DNA of 64,000 nucleotides from Labilibacter sediminis (GCF_005877885.1 NZ_VCHY01000013.1:1-64000); one strand, 5' to 3'; positions 17,057 through 26,587 are shown, numbered from the stretch's first letter. Notes: generated from the sequence alone by a model not told the origin. A program made the numbers and translations.

Positions 17057-18976
17057 ATGGTAAGAGCTATTAAAATATCAATTCTATTATTTTTTATACA
17101 TGGAAATTGTTTTTATGCAACAAATAAAGTAGATAGCCTTAAGTTATTGTTGGAAAAGGATTCTATACTAAGGTGCGATTCGACTTGCTTTTACATATGT
17201 TTAGATATTTCATATAATTCAAAAAGTCCTTCAGAGAAACTGTTTTATTCTAAATTAGCTTATAATTACGGTATCCGAAACAAAAATAAAAGATGGCAGG
17301 CTGGAGCTAAATTCCAGCATTCATATCCGTATATAAAACAAGGAAATTTAAGTTTTGCTATTAAAGTATTATTAGAAGCTGAAAGCTTATATATCGAGTG
17401 TAATAACCTGGAAGGAGTTGCGACATGTAAATATACATTAGCTGAGGTGTATAAAAAAAATAATAATTTTAAGTTAGCAGAAAGCAAATACAAAGAGGGT
17501 ATATGTTTATTGAATAATCTAGATAATAGTACCTTATTATCTTCTTGTTACTTAAATCTTGGCGAACTTTATAGAGGAATTAAGCAATATGAAAAATCTC
17601 TTGTTTGCTTCCAAAAATCAGATTCTTTATATCATTCTCTGAATGACCTATATGGTATAGCCTACGCTAAGGGAAATATTGGCCTTGTCTATGTTGCACA
17701 AAACAAACTTGATAGTGCACAGATTTATCTAAAAAAATCTATTTCAATCTTAGAACCTTTAGGAGATAATTATGCAGTTTCATCGTATTTAGATGGCTTG
17801 GCGGAGATATATTTTAAGCAAAAAAGATATACAAAAGCAAAAACTACTGCACACAAAAGTTTAGAATTGGCCATTGAGCATGGTTTAAAAGAACAAATTA
17901 AGGATGCCAGTTTGCGTTTAGCAACCATTTATAGTGAAGTTGGTAAATACAAGGATGCCTACCTGTATAAAACTCAGTATATAAATTATAGAGATAGTAT
18001 AAATAATGCAGAAACGATACGTAAAATAGCAAATCTTCAGACTAAATATAAGGTTGCCCAAAAACAAAAAGAAGTTGATGAAATAAAAGCTCAAAAACAA
18101 TATTACTTTGTTATAGCGATTGGTCTTGTAATTATTGTTGCACTGTTTTTAATTTTGGTTGTAATCATGATTAAAAATAACAGAGAGCGTAAAAATGCCA
18201 ATAAACAGCTTGAATTACAGCATGAGCAACTTGAAAAATCAGATTTAGCTAAAAATAAGTTCTTTTCTATATTGTCACATGACTTACGAGGTACAGTTGG
18301 TGTTTTCGGAACTTTGGCTGAGATTATAAAGTTTTCTATACAACAGCAAGAATATGATGAAATAGAACCTTTGGTTGGGGAGATGGAGAAATCATCGAAA
18401 AACCTATTAGACTTGATGGATAATTTACTTCATTGGGGTGTAAAGCAAATGAGTGCAGTAAAAAGTGTGCCTTCTTTTGTGAAAGTGGATAATGTCATTA
18501 AAAAAGAAGTAAATTACCTAAGTGACATTGCAAGTAAGAAAAATATATCTATTCAAGCTGAAATACCTGCAGATATAGAACTTTTTGTAGACCATGAATC
18601 CATGTGTATTGCAACTCGTAACTTAATCAGCAATGCCATAAAATTTACAAACGCAGGAGGAACAATTCGCGTTAGTGCTCAAAGAGATTCTAAAAAAGTT
18701 GTTCTTAAGATAATGGATAATGGAGTAGGGATGGATCCGGAGAAATGTAAGAAATTATTTGATTTTAGTGAGGCAAAAAGCACAGCCGGCACTATGAATG
18801 AGAAAGGTGTAGGTCTTGGCTTGCAGCTTGTATGCGGATTTGTAAAAAGTAGTAACGCAACACTTAAGGTTGAAAGTGAGGTTGGAGTTGGTACCACATT
18901 TATTATCACTTTTACAAACAACAACATTGCTCCTGTTATGAAAACTAAAGTTAAGGAGCCTGCTATTCTTCAGTAA
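17057..18976 (+). CDS. TPR-containing sensor histidine kinase
   Basis: The 639-residue membrane kinase has a signal peptide or first membrane segment (about 5-22), a periplasmic TPR region (about 60-310; NLGELYRGIKQYEKSLVCFQKSDSL is a typical unit), a coiled linker, a membrane segment (about 350-373) and a cytoplasmic kinase core. The HisKA motif FFSILSHDLRG places the phospho-acceptor at H408. The HATPase has an N box (NLISNAIKFTN), G1 DNGVGM and G2 GVGLGLQL. There is no receiver domain and no response-regulator gene nearby, so this is an orphan kinase of a type very common in Bacteroidota. The ligand of the TPR sensor is unknown. Confidence 0.92.
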   Translation: MVRAIKISILLFFIHGNCFYATNKVDSLKLLLEKDSILRCDSTCFYICLDISYNSKSPSEKLFYSKLAYNYGIRNKNKRWQAGAKFQHSYPYIKQGNLSFAIKVLLEAESLYIECNNLEGVATCKYTLAEVYKKNNNFKLAESKYKEGICLLNNLDNSTLLSSCYLNLGELYRGIKQYEKSLVCFQKSDSLYHSLNDLYGIAYAKGNIGLVYVAQNKLDSAQIYLKKSISILEPLGDNYAVSSYLDGLAEIYFKQKRYTKAKTTAHKSLELAIEHGLKEQIKDASLRLATIYSEVGKYKDAYLYKTQYINYRDSINNAETIRKIANLQTKYKVAQKQKEVDEIKAQKQYYFVIAIGLVIIVALFLILVVIMIKNNRERKNANKQLELQHEQLEKSDLAKNKFFSILSHDLRGTVGVFGTLAEIIKFSIQQQEYDEIEPLVGEMEKSSKNLLDLMDNLLHWGVKQMSAVKSVPSFVKVDNVIKKEVNYLSDIASKKNISIQAEIPADIELFVDHESMCIATRNLISNAIKFTNAGGTIRVSAQRDSKKVVLKIMDNGVGMDPEKCKKLFDFSEAKSTAGTMNEKGVGLGLQLVCGFVKSSNATLKVESEVGVGTTFIITFTNNNIAPVMKTKVKEPAILQ

Positions 18977-19071
18977 TGAGGTTCTTACTCCCTGTTCTCA
19001 TATTTTTATGACATACAATAGGCTTATACTTAACTATGCCTATACTACTTACTATGTTTTTGTAAAATGCT

Positions 19072-19079
19072 TACTTTTG
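19072..19079 (+). promoter_or_regulatory. Candidate -7 element of NUDIX-fusion gene
   Basis: TACTTTTG fits TAnnTTTG and lies 31 bp upstream of the ATG. No TTG at the expected -33 distance was found. Confidence 0.4.
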
Positions 19080-19109
19080 CAGCTATTTACAATAAATTAG
19101 GTCAGCCCA

Positions 19110-20177
19110 ATGAATAAATTTGAATTAATTAAGAAGCTACTTCCCGGCCTGGCGCCACTTATTATTTTTGTAATAGCAGATAGTATTTGGGGTACAGAAA
19201 CAGGTTTAATTGTAGCCATAGGGTTTGGATTAGTTGAGGTTTTGGTAAGTCTGCTTCAAAAAAAAACACCTGATAGATTTATTTTATTTGATATTGGCCT
19301 GTTGGTTGCAATGGGTGGTGTATCTATTTGGCTTGAGAATGAAGTATTCTTTAAACTAAAGCCTGGAGTCATTGGCTTAATTTTGTGTATTATGCTGGGT
19401 ATTTCTGCTTATGGAAAACAAAATATATTGATGGCCATGAGTGGCCGTTATATGAAAGGTTTAGATATTAATGCCTGGCAACAATATGAGTTCTTACAAA
19501 GTGTCAGGGCTTTGTTTTGGATATTCTTATTTCATACTATTCTGGTATTTATATCAGCCTTTGCAATGAGTAAAGAGGTGTGGCTGGCTATTAGTGGTCC
19601 CGGTTTTTACGTATTGTTTGGTATTTATTTTGTGTTTGAATTATATCAGAAGAGAAAAAGGCAAAAGAAATACCAATCCGAAGAGTGGTTGCCAATTCTT
19701 AATGAAGATGGGAAAGTAACAGGTAAAATGCCACGAAGTATAGCACATAACGGATCTAAAATACCACATCCTGTTGTGCATATGCAGGTTTTCAATAATA
19801 AAGGTGAGTTATATTTACAAAAAAGAGCGGCGCATAAATTGATTCAGCCCAATAAATGGGATACTGCTGTGGGTGGTCATGTTGCTGCTGATGAGTCCGT
19901 TGAGTTATCTCTGCAAAGAGAAGCTTCGGAAGAAATTGGCTTAAGCGATTTTTCGGTTCAGCCTTTTAAACAATATTTTTGGGAGAGTGATATAGAGAGA
20001 GAAATGGTATTTGCTTTTGTAACCACCACTGATAAGCAGTTAAAACCAGATCCTTCCGAAGTAAGTGAAGGTAAATATTGGTCTCTAAGCGAAATAGAAG
20101 ACAATTTGGGTAAAGGTGTTTTTACGCCTAATTTCGAACACGAATATCAATATCTTAAACATTCGATAAAACGATAA
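19110..20177 (+). CDS. Membrane domain fused to NUDIX hydrolase
   Basis: The 355-residue protein is a fusion. Residues 1-190 form about five membrane helices (first segment KLLPGLAPLIIFVIADSIWG) resembling the septation-protein IspZ/YciB family. Residues about 225-350 are a NUDIX domain: the complete Nudix box GX5EX7REUXEEXGU is seen in GGHVAADESVELSLQREASEE plus IGL, with both catalytic glutamates. The NUDIX half is similar in style to isopentenyl-diphosphate-isomerase-like or (d)NTP-cleaning enzymes (YLQKRAAHKLIQPNKWD, GGHV), so a pyrophosphohydrolase tethered to the cytoplasmic membrane face is the natural reading. The substrate is unknown. The two halves are joined without an intervening stop in a single frame. 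Confidence 0.8.
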   Translation: MNKFELIKKLLPGLAPLIIFVIADSIWGTETGLIVAIGFGLVEVLVSLLQKKTPDRFILFDIGLLVAMGGVSIWLENEVFFKLKPGVIGLILCIMLGISAYGKQNILMAMSGRYMKGLDINAWQQYEFLQSVRALFWIFLFHTILVFISAFAMSKEVWLAISGPGFYVLFGIYFVFELYQKRKRQKKYQSEEWLPILNEDGKVTGKMPRSIAHNGSKIPHPVVHMQVFNNKGELYLQKRAAHKLIQPNKWDTAVGGHVAADESVELSLQREASEEIGLSDFSVQPFKQYFWESDIEREMVFAFVTTTDKQLKPDPSEVSEGKYWSLSEIEDNLGKGVFTPNFEHEYQYLKHSIKR

Positions 20178-20274
20178 ATTTTATGCATTTCTGTTGTGTT
20201 TTTCTGTGGTAGCACAATATTATTTTATATAAATTTGTTGTCTTTAAATAATATAAACATTGGTGAACACTAGC

Positions 20275-21309
20275 ATGAAAGACCTAAAAACAACAAATAC
20301 ACTTCTTTTAATAATAGTCATCCCTCTTGTCTTTTATTTGCTAAAAACGCTGTCGTTTATATTTATACCGTTAATTTCATCAATGTTTATAGCCCTTTTG
20401 TTTCTTCCGCTAACAAGATGGTTTAATAAAAAAAATGTACCCAAAGCATTAAGTATATCTGTTGTTGTATTAATTATAATAACCGGTTTAAAGCTAGGCG
20501 GTGAATTAATACAACTATCTACCAATGAAATTATATCTGCAGACGGTGTCTTCTTTGAAAAAGCAGAAACAAAACTGGTTGATTTAATAGTTACTATTGA
20601 AAGCTTTTTTGGTATTGAGCGTTTGCAGGACGAAAAAGTATTGATACACTATTTAAAAAACAATAATATACTGGCAAGCTTTAGCTCAACGCTCGATTTT
20701 ATTAGTAACACATTATCAATGACTTTAATGACTGTTTTCTTTGTGATACTATTGCTTTCTGAGTCAATTAATTTCCAACAGTTACTAAATGCTACCATAC
20801 TTAAGCAAAAGTATGCATCTGTTAAAACATTCCGAAAAGTTGAGAAAGACATCATTAAATTTGTGAAAGTTAAGTTTGTAATAAGTTTTTTTACAGGAGT
20901 GGGATTTAGTTTAGCCTGTATGTTCTTCGATATTAGCTTCCCAATTTTTTGGGGATTATTTGCCTTTATTATCAATTTTGTGCAGATGGTTGGCTCGGTA
21001 ATTTCTGTTGTTTTGCTATCATTATTTGCTTTCGTTGAAATTGATCCTTCTACTACTTTGTTGTTTTTTATACTGACAATAACGGCTGTGCAGGTAGTTA
21101 TGGGAGGAGTGTTGGAACCGATTTTTATGGGAAAAACATTCTCGGTAAATGTAATTACTGTTCTCATAATGCTTATGTTGTGGGGATTTTTATGGGGTGT
21201 TCCCGGATTAATACTCTCAATTCCGATTACGGTGTTTGTGAAAATTATTCTGGAGCAATTTCCAAAAGCAAGGGTTGTGGCTTCCCTCATGTCAGGGTCT
21301 AATACCTAA
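20275..21309 (+). CDS. AI-2E family transporter (PerM/YdiK-like)
   Basis: The 344-residue membrane protein (ATG at 20275 preferred over in-frame TTG/GTG codons just upstream) has a pair of N-terminal membrane helices (LLLIIVIPLVFYLLKTL, FIPLISSMFIALLFLPL), a soluble middle helix-rich region, and a C-terminal cluster of four or five helices containing the family signature region FWGLFAFIINFVQMVGSV and WGFLWGVPGLILSIPI. AI-2E family proteins export diverse small molecules and some are Na+/H+ antiporters; the founding autoinducer-2 role is not general. The gene lies 97 bp after the membrane-NUDIX fusion on the same strand. Confidence 0.88.
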   Translation: MKDLKTTNTLLLIIVIPLVFYLLKTLSFIFIPLISSMFIALLFLPLTRWFNKKNVPKALSISVVVLIIITGLKLGGELIQLSTNEIISADGVFFEKAETKLVDLIVTIESFFGIERLQDEKVLIHYLKNNNILASFSSTLDFISNTLSMTLMTVFFVILLLSESINFQQLLNATILKQKYASVKTFRKVEKDIIKFVKVKFVISFFTGVGFSLACMFFDISFPIFWGLFAFIINFVQMVGSVISVVLLSLFAFVEIDPSTTLLFFILTITAVQVVMGGVLEPIFMGKTFSVNVITVLIMLMLWGFLWGVPGLILSIPITVFVKIILEQFPKARVVASLMSGSNT

Positions 21310-22060
21310 ATAATACACGGTATTAAGGTTTAAATGTATTTATTTATTTATTTATGGTTAGATCCTATAAGTAGATTTGTTTATCTTGTTTTTAGAGGAG
21401 AACTCTTTTTTGTTTCAGGTATTTACAATACCTATGGGGAGTTGTATGTCTTTCTATTAAATTCGTGAGATAACATTTAACCCGGAATATGCATTAGCTA
21501 ATCTATTACACATTAAAACTACTTTAAAACAAATTGTTTTACTCACTTGCTTCAACTCACCGTAGCGATGCTATGCCTCGTTTCAGTAAGTGTTTGTTTT
21601 ATCGTATTTTCAATGTTCATAACGAAGATCTAATGCATAATCCGGGTTTAAGTAAGTTTAGTATTCTTATGGAACGTAGGAATCTACCTTATAAATAAGA
21701 TTAATGAAAGCACAGATAATCTTGTTTGTATTTAATTATCTAAGCTGTATTTTCTTCTGATACTGAATTTTAAACCATTTATTTTTATATAGGTATTAGG
21801 TAATGATTCAAAGTCATCAGGTTTACATTAATGAATTTTTCCAACTTAACAATGATTTTGAGTAAGATCTTATAAGTCATATTTCTACTTTTTTGCAAAG
21901 TAGTTAAGTTCTAAGTTTACTTCAGCTATTAACTTTAGATTAATGTTTTTTTCGTGTTTTAATATTTTAAATACATGCAAATAGCTCTTACATAAATAAT
22001 TACATGGTTGTTAGTTTGTTTTGGAGAGGTTTTGTTTGGAAATAATATTTATTTACTATG
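21310..22060. other. Gene-free region upstream of ROK regulator
   Basis: Contains the 170-bp hairpin element at 21479-21648. The rest is AT-rich without long open frames; no gene is supported. Confidence 0.6.
21479..21648 (-). repeat. 170-bp long-hairpin element, copy 1
   Basis: Ends AACCCGGAATATGCATTAG and CTAATGCATAATCCGGGTT are inverted repeats of each other, and pairing continues imperfectly through both arms (for example TTTTAAAACAAA-like and TTTGTTTTAT-like tracts). On the minus strand the apex reads GAGGCATAGCATCGCTACGG. The copy at 56219-56389 is nearly identical and the copy at 33742-33911 is more diverged and inverted. It encodes no protein. Confidence 0.85.
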
Positions 22061-22092
22061 AATTACTTTTGTAAATTTTTACAAAAGTAATT
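22061..22092 (+). promoter_or_regulatory. Perfect 32-bp palindromic operator upstream of ROK gene
   Basis: AATTACTTTTGTAAA (22061-22075), two bases TT, then its exact reverse complement (22078-22092). The promoter-like box TACTTTTG (22064-22071) lies inside the left arm, and its mirror image lies in the right arm on the other strand. The ATG of the regulator is eight bases downstream. A binding site for the adjacent ROK protein is the simplest interpretation. Confidence 0.75.
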
Positions 22093-22099
22093 GGCTGAG

Positions 22100-23377
22100 A
22101 TGAAAATATTTCATAAACTTGCAGTGCTAATTAAAAATATAGCATTCAATAAAATGAAATATTGGAATCCTGAAATACAAAAGAGCCTTTCCGGCCAAGA
22201 GAAGAAAAAATTTCTTAGTAAAAGGAAAATTGTCAGATACTTGTATAGACAGGGTATGTTGTCAGGTGCTGAAATTGCAAAAATCCTTAATCTAAGCTCT
22301 CCAACAACTCAAACCTATTTGAATGAATTAATTGAAGAAAATTTTATAGAGTATAAAGGTAAAGGTGAATCGATAGGGGGGAGACGACCTAATGTATATG
22401 GACTCGTTAAAAATTCAGTTTATCTTCTGGGTATAGATATTAGTCAAAACAGCTTTTCTGTAGCTGTATATAATAACGACCTTCAAATTATTTCCGGCAC
22501 ACATAGTAAAGATATTATTCTTGGACAAGATGTAGCTTTAGTAGATGAAATTAGTGAGTTTGCTAAAAATGTAATTCTTGAATCAGGAATCGACAAGGAA
22601 AAGATAATGGGTGTTGGTATAAACATTCCCGGACTGGTAGATTCTCAGTCTGGTGTTAGTTATTCCTACCTCAATTCAGGTAAAAAATCGGTTCAGGTTC
22701 TTTTTGAAGAAAAGTTTAATATTCCGGTGTACGTTGAAAATGACTCTAAAGCTCGAGCCTTAGCCGAATTAAGGCACGGGGCAGTTGTAGATTCAAAAAA
22801 TGCTTTGGTAATTCAACTCGATTGGGGTGTAGGTATGGGGATGATTATGAACGGAAAGCTTTATCGCGGAAATTCAGGTTTTGCCGGAGAGTTTAGTCAC
22901 GTCTTAATCGAAGAAGAGGGACAACTATGTACATGCGGGAAGCGGGGATGTTTAGAAACCATAGCTTCTGGCAGGGCTATTGTTAAGCAAGCCACTCAGG
23001 AACTTGAGCGTAATTCTAACTCGGCATTACACAGGATTATCAGTGAAGAAAACAAGTCAATTACACCTATTGACATTATACAGGCAGCAAAAGAAGGTGA
23101 TCAATTGGCTATATCTCTGATTAATAATATGGGGCAAAAATTAGGTAAGGGGATTTCATACTTAATACAAGTTTTAAATCCCGAACAGATCATTTTAGGA
23201 GGTGCTGTATCTCAGGCTGATGAATATCTTCTAACACCTATTAATCAATCGTTATTTACCTATTGTATACCAAAACTAAGAGAGGATACACAGATTAAAA
23301 TTTCCCAATTAGGTATTGAAGCCGGTTTGTTAGGAGCTATATCTGTGGTACTGGAACGACTAATAGAAAGCAAGTAG
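22100..23377 (+). CDS. ROK family transcriptional regulator (NagC/Mlc-like)
   Basis: The protein of about 426 residues combines an N-terminal winged helix (about 25-85; YLYRQGMLSGAEIAKILNLSS, then TTQTYLNELI) with a ROK domain starting LLGIDISQNSFSVAVY. The ROK zinc site is intact: H267 in GEFSHV and cysteines C277, C279 and C284 in CTCGKRGC, followed by LETIASG. Sugar-contact motifs ENDSKARALAE and GVGMGMIMNG are present. Such proteins repress amino-sugar or glucose genes and are released by phosphorylated sugars. The next gene is a NagB-like fusion, so an N-acetylglucosamine-type signal is likely. A TTG at 22091 is also in frame, but lies inside the palindrome; ATG 22154 is a further alternative start. 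Confidence 0.9.
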   Translation: MKIFHKLAVLIKNIAFNKMKYWNPEIQKSLSGQEKKKFLSKRKIVRYLYRQGMLSGAEIAKILNLSSPTTQTYLNELIEENFIEYKGKGESIGGRRPNVYGLVKNSVYLLGIDISQNSFSVAVYNNDLQIISGTHSKDIILGQDVALVDEISEFAKNVILESGIDKEKIMGVGINIPGLVDSQSGVSYSYLNSGKKSVQVLFEEKFNIPVYVENDSKARALAELRHGAVVDSKNALVIQLDWGVGMGMIMNGKLYRGNSGFAGEFSHVLIEEEGQLCTCGKRGCLETIASGRAIVKQATQELERNSNSALHRIISEENKSITPIDIIQAAKEGDQLAISLINNMGQKLGKGISYLIQVLNPEQIILGGAVSQADEYLLTPINQSLFTYCIPKLREDTQIKISQLGIEAGLLGAISVVLERLIESK

Positions 23378-23422
23378 CAACTGAAGAATTTGTTAAAATA
23401 AAACCAAAAATTGATAATTGTT

Positions 23423-25741
23423 ATGAGTAGTAAGAATTTTACGGAAGTAGAAAAGAACTATTTTCAGAAATCCGGAGTAAAGGAAACATCAACTAAGGTT
23501 CCTTACATACCAGTGGATAATTTTCCTCAGTTAGGTATGTTTACTGCATTAAGGTTTTTAGAGTGGGTAGCAGAAAATCCGGAAGGGGTTATTAGTCTTC
23601 CAACAGGTAAAACACCTGAATATTTTATTCGTTGGACTCAGTACCTTTTAGAGAATTGGAACAATGCAAAGGGAAAGAAAATCCGTACTGAAAATGGTTT
23701 AAAAATTGAGAAAAAACCAGATTTAAGCAAACTGCATTTTGTACAGATTGATGAATTTTACCCAATTAATTCTACTCAAAAAAATAGCTTTTATCATTAC
23801 GTAAATGAGTATTACATTAAAGGATTTGGTTTAGATCCTGAACGTGCTTTATTAATCAACTCTGATGAGATTCCATTGGTAGATGGTAAACATTTTTCAG
23901 AGGTATTTCCAGACAGCATCGTGGATTTGTCTTTAAGATATCGCGAAGCTAAAACAACAAAGGAAAAAGAGCAACAAAAATCAATTTTTATGATTGATGA
24001 TTGGTGTGTCGACTATGAAAATAAGATCAGAGAAAAAGGAGGTATTGGTTTCTTCCTTGGAGGTATTGGACCTGATGGTCACATTGCGTTTAATACAAGA
24101 GGAGCTGATCACTATTCTACCACTCGTTTAACCAAAACCAACTTTGAAACACAAGCACAGGCAGCGGGAGACTTGGGAGGTATTGAGATTTCAAAAAACA
24201 GATTGGTGATTACCATTGGTCTTGAAACGATTACATTTAACAAGGATGCTGTTGCATTAATTTTTGCTGCAGGAGAAGCGAAAGCCACTGTAGTGAAGAA
24301 TGCATTAGAAAGTGATCCATCGGTAATGTATCCGGCTACTGTACTTCAAAAATTAAATAACAGCCGTTTTTATATCACAAAAAGTTCCGGTGTTAAGTTA
24401 GATGACAGTGTCGATGCATATTACCGTACAGGAGAGTGGACACAGGAAAAAACAGAGAGAGCTATTATCGATCTGTGTAAAAAAGTAAACAAATTTGGGC
24501 ATAAGCTGGAGTTGTCAGATTTAAAAGCTGATACTTATTGTAGTTTAATACCAAACTTATCTCTGGATACGGTTCAGGAAGTTATAGACTCTGTTAAATC
24601 TAAAATTTCAGCAGGATTAAAACCTGAAAAAGACCAGGTATTTTATCACACAGGTCCTCATCATGATGATATCCAATTGGGACTTCAACCGCATGTAAAT
24701 CGTACATTAAGAGAGAAATCTAACAAATCATTCTTTTCTGTTTTAACCTCAGGTTTTACGGCTGTAACCAATGATTTTGTTACTGAAACGCTTAATAGTA
24801 CAAAGAAATTGTTGGATGAGAATCGTATTCAAATGGTTGACTTCCCAGATTTCTTTGAATCAGGATACAAGTATAAGTGGGATAAAGACGTATATCATTT
24901 CCTATTAAATGTTGCATCTGAAGAACCGTTGGAACGCGTAAGAGGTTTATGTCACAGAGTAATCAGAGCAATTGTTACAATCTGGGAAGTAAAAAGTAAA
25001 GATGAATTACGCGATACTATCAATTCAATTTTAGCTAATATTAGAGAGAGTTACGATGGACAAAAGAATCCTCCTAAGATTCAAAAGATCAAGGGAATGA
25101 TTCGAGAGTTTGAGGAAGAATTGGTTTGGGCACATTCAGGTGTTCAGGTAAAAAATGTTCGTCACCTACGATTAGGTTTCTACACCGGTGATATTTTTAC
25201 AGAGCAGCCGAATAGAGACCGTGATGTACAGCCTATATTAGAAGAATTAAGAAAAGAAAAGCCAACTGTTATATCACTGGCCTTAGATCCGGAAGGAAGC
25301 GGACCAGATACGCATTATAAGGTATTGCAGGCTATTGCTGATGCAGTTCGTCTGTGGAGCAAAGAAGAGGATTTAAGTGAATTGAGAATCTGGGGTTACC
25401 GTAATGTGTGGTTCAAATTTGCTCCATCTGATGTTAACGTAATGGTGCCGGTAAGCATTAATGGTTTGGATGTTTTAGATAAATCCTTTAGCGATTGTTA
25501 TCTAAGTCAGGTAAACGCATCTTTCCCAAGTCACGAGCATGATGGCAAGTTTAGCACATTAGCTAAAAATATATGGGTTGAGCAACTTGAAGCCGTTCAG
25601 TACTTATTGGGTAAAGATTACTTTTATACCAATGAAGATGCAAGAATCAGAGCCAGTCATGGTTTAATCTTCTTCAAAGAGATGAACATAGAAGAGTTTT
25701 TAAAACAAGCCAGAGAGCTTGAAAAATCAATGGAAGGTTAA
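23423..25741 (+). CDS. NagB-like glucosamine-6-phosphate deaminase fused to PIG-L-like domain
   Basis: The 772-residue protein (ATG at 23423 preferred over TTG 23411) has an N-terminal glucosamine-6-phosphate isomerase/deaminase domain (about 25-340) with SLPTGKTPEYF, FVQIDEFYP and GIGPDGHIAFN. D218 and H220 match the catalytic D141 and H143 of E. coli NagB, but the position of E148 is T225. The C-terminal part (about 370-770) starts with HTGPHHDDIQLG (409-420), which resembles the AHPDDE zinc motif of PIG-L/LmbE deacetylases. A combined N-deacetylase/deaminase on an amino sugar phosphate would fit, but catalysis is uncertain given the substitution. The gene lies about 45 bp after the ROK regulator and is probably cotranscribed. 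Confidence 0.85.
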   Translation: MSSKNFTEVEKNYFQKSGVKETSTKVPYIPVDNFPQLGMFTALRFLEWVAENPEGVISLPTGKTPEYFIRWTQYLLENWNNAKGKKIRTENGLKIEKKPDLSKLHFVQIDEFYPINSTQKNSFYHYVNEYYIKGFGLDPERALLINSDEIPLVDGKHFSEVFPDSIVDLSLRYREAKTTKEKEQQKSIFMIDDWCVDYENKIREKGGIGFFLGGIGPDGHIAFNTRGADHYSTTRLTKTNFETQAQAAGDLGGIEISKNRLVITIGLETITFNKDAVALIFAAGEAKATVVKNALESDPSVMYPATVLQKLNNSRFYITKSSGVKLDDSVDAYYRTGEWTQEKTERAIIDLCKKVNKFGHKLELSDLKADTYCSLIPNLSLDTVQEVIDSVKSKISAGLKPEKDQVFYHTGPHHDDIQLGLQPHVNRTLREKSNKSFFSVLTSGFTAVTNDFVTETLNSTKKLLDENRIQMVDFPDFFESGYKYKWDKDVYHFLLNVASEEPLERVRGLCHRVIRAIVTIWEVKSKDELRDTINSILANIRESYDGQKNPPKIQKIKGMIREFEEELVWAHSGVQVKNVRHLRLGFYTGDIFTEQPNRDRDVQPILEELRKEKPTVISLALDPEGSGPDTHYKVLQAIADAVRLWSKEEDLSELRIWGYRNVWFKFAPSDVNVMVPVSINGLDVLDKSFSDCYLSQVNASFPSHEHDGKFSTLAKNIWVEQLEAVQYLLGKDYFYTNEDARIRASHGLIFFKEMNIEEFLKQARELEKSMEG

Positions 25742-25762
25742 TAGGTATCATATGTGGGTAAG

Positions 25763-25800
25763 ATGGCCAATTGCAGCAAAAATGCAGTTGGTCATTTTTT
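25763..25800 (+). terminator. Intrinsic terminator after NagB-like gene
   Basis: ATGGCCAATTGCA pairs, with G-U wobbles, with TGCAGTTGGTCAT and is followed by TTTTTT. Confidence 0.85.
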
Positions 25801-25942
25801 CGTTTCTGTATGTTGAAATCAGGCTTAAGAAAACCCTTAAAACATTTATTCTTTCGTTATTGAATCAAGTAGGTTATTTGAACTAAAAGTTTCCAGTTTT
25901 ATATGAGCTAAAACAATTATTTAATCAATAAAAAATAAACAA

Positions 25943-26587
25943 ATGAATAATATTCAAACAAATGCAATTCCATACATTCCTAATATTGGAAAATTACCTG
26001 TGAACCAAAGAAATACCCTATTAATAGAGCAAGGATTTACCGGAGATATTAATGTTATTAATTGGAAAGAATATAACTATCAGCCAACAGTTAAATTTTA
26101 TTTGGCTCATGATAACAGTAATTTATTTGTTTATTATTTGGTAGATGAAGATAATGTTAGAGCTACATATTTAAATGATAATGATGCTGTATGGGAAGAT
26201 AGTTGTGTGGAAGCTTTTTTCTCAACAAACATTGAAAAAGAGTATTATAATTTCGAATTTTCGTGTATTGGAACTGCTTTGGCCGCTTGCGGAGAAAATA
26301 GACAAGACCGCAAACATTGGGATGATGATAAGATGAAAAAGATTCAACGCTATACATCTCTTAATAAAAGCATTGTTGGCGTAGATAATTTGCACGCAGA
26401 ATGGTGGTTACAGGCTGTTATTCCAATGGATTTAATTGGTATTAAAAAAGGAGAATGTTTTTATGCTAATTTTTATAAGTGTGGTGATAGTACCAAGCAA
26501 CCTCACTTTTTAAGTTGGAATGCTATCAATACGCCACAGCCTGACTTTCACCAACCAAAGTTTTTTGGCTGTTTTAGTTTAGATTAA
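25943..26587 (+). CDS. CBM9-like carbohydrate-binding protein
   Basis: The 214-residue protein has no signal peptide and resembles the carbohydrate-binding family 9-like domain of Bacteroidota: INWKEYNYQPTVKFYLAHD, LFVYYLVDEDNVRA, DAVWEDSCVEAFFS and WWLQAVIPMDLIG follow the usual order of beta strands. In other genomes such domains occur alone or on xylanases and glycosidases. Here the lack of a secretion signal suggests a cytoplasmic or unconventional location, which is odd for a polysaccharide-binding module. It follows the amino-sugar pair but is separated from it by a strong terminator, so it is an independent unit. Confidence 0.65.
   Translation: MNNIQTNAIPYIPNIGKLPVNQRNTLLIEQGFTGDINVINWKEYNYQPTVKFYLAHDNSNLFVYYLVDEDNVRATYLNDNDAVWEDSCVEAFFSTNIEKEYYNFEFSCIGTALAACGENRQDRKHWDDDKMKKIQRYTSLNKSIVGVDNLHAEWWLQAVIPMDLIGIKKGECFYANFYKCGDSTKQPHFLSWNAINTPQPDFHQPKFFGCFSLD

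Noticed and set aside
20649-21290. 213-codon reverse frame opposite the AI-2E transporter gene
   Set aside because: Antisense shadow of a membrane protein gene: composition is polar Thr/Asn/Ile/Lys low complexity, and the forward gene is certain.
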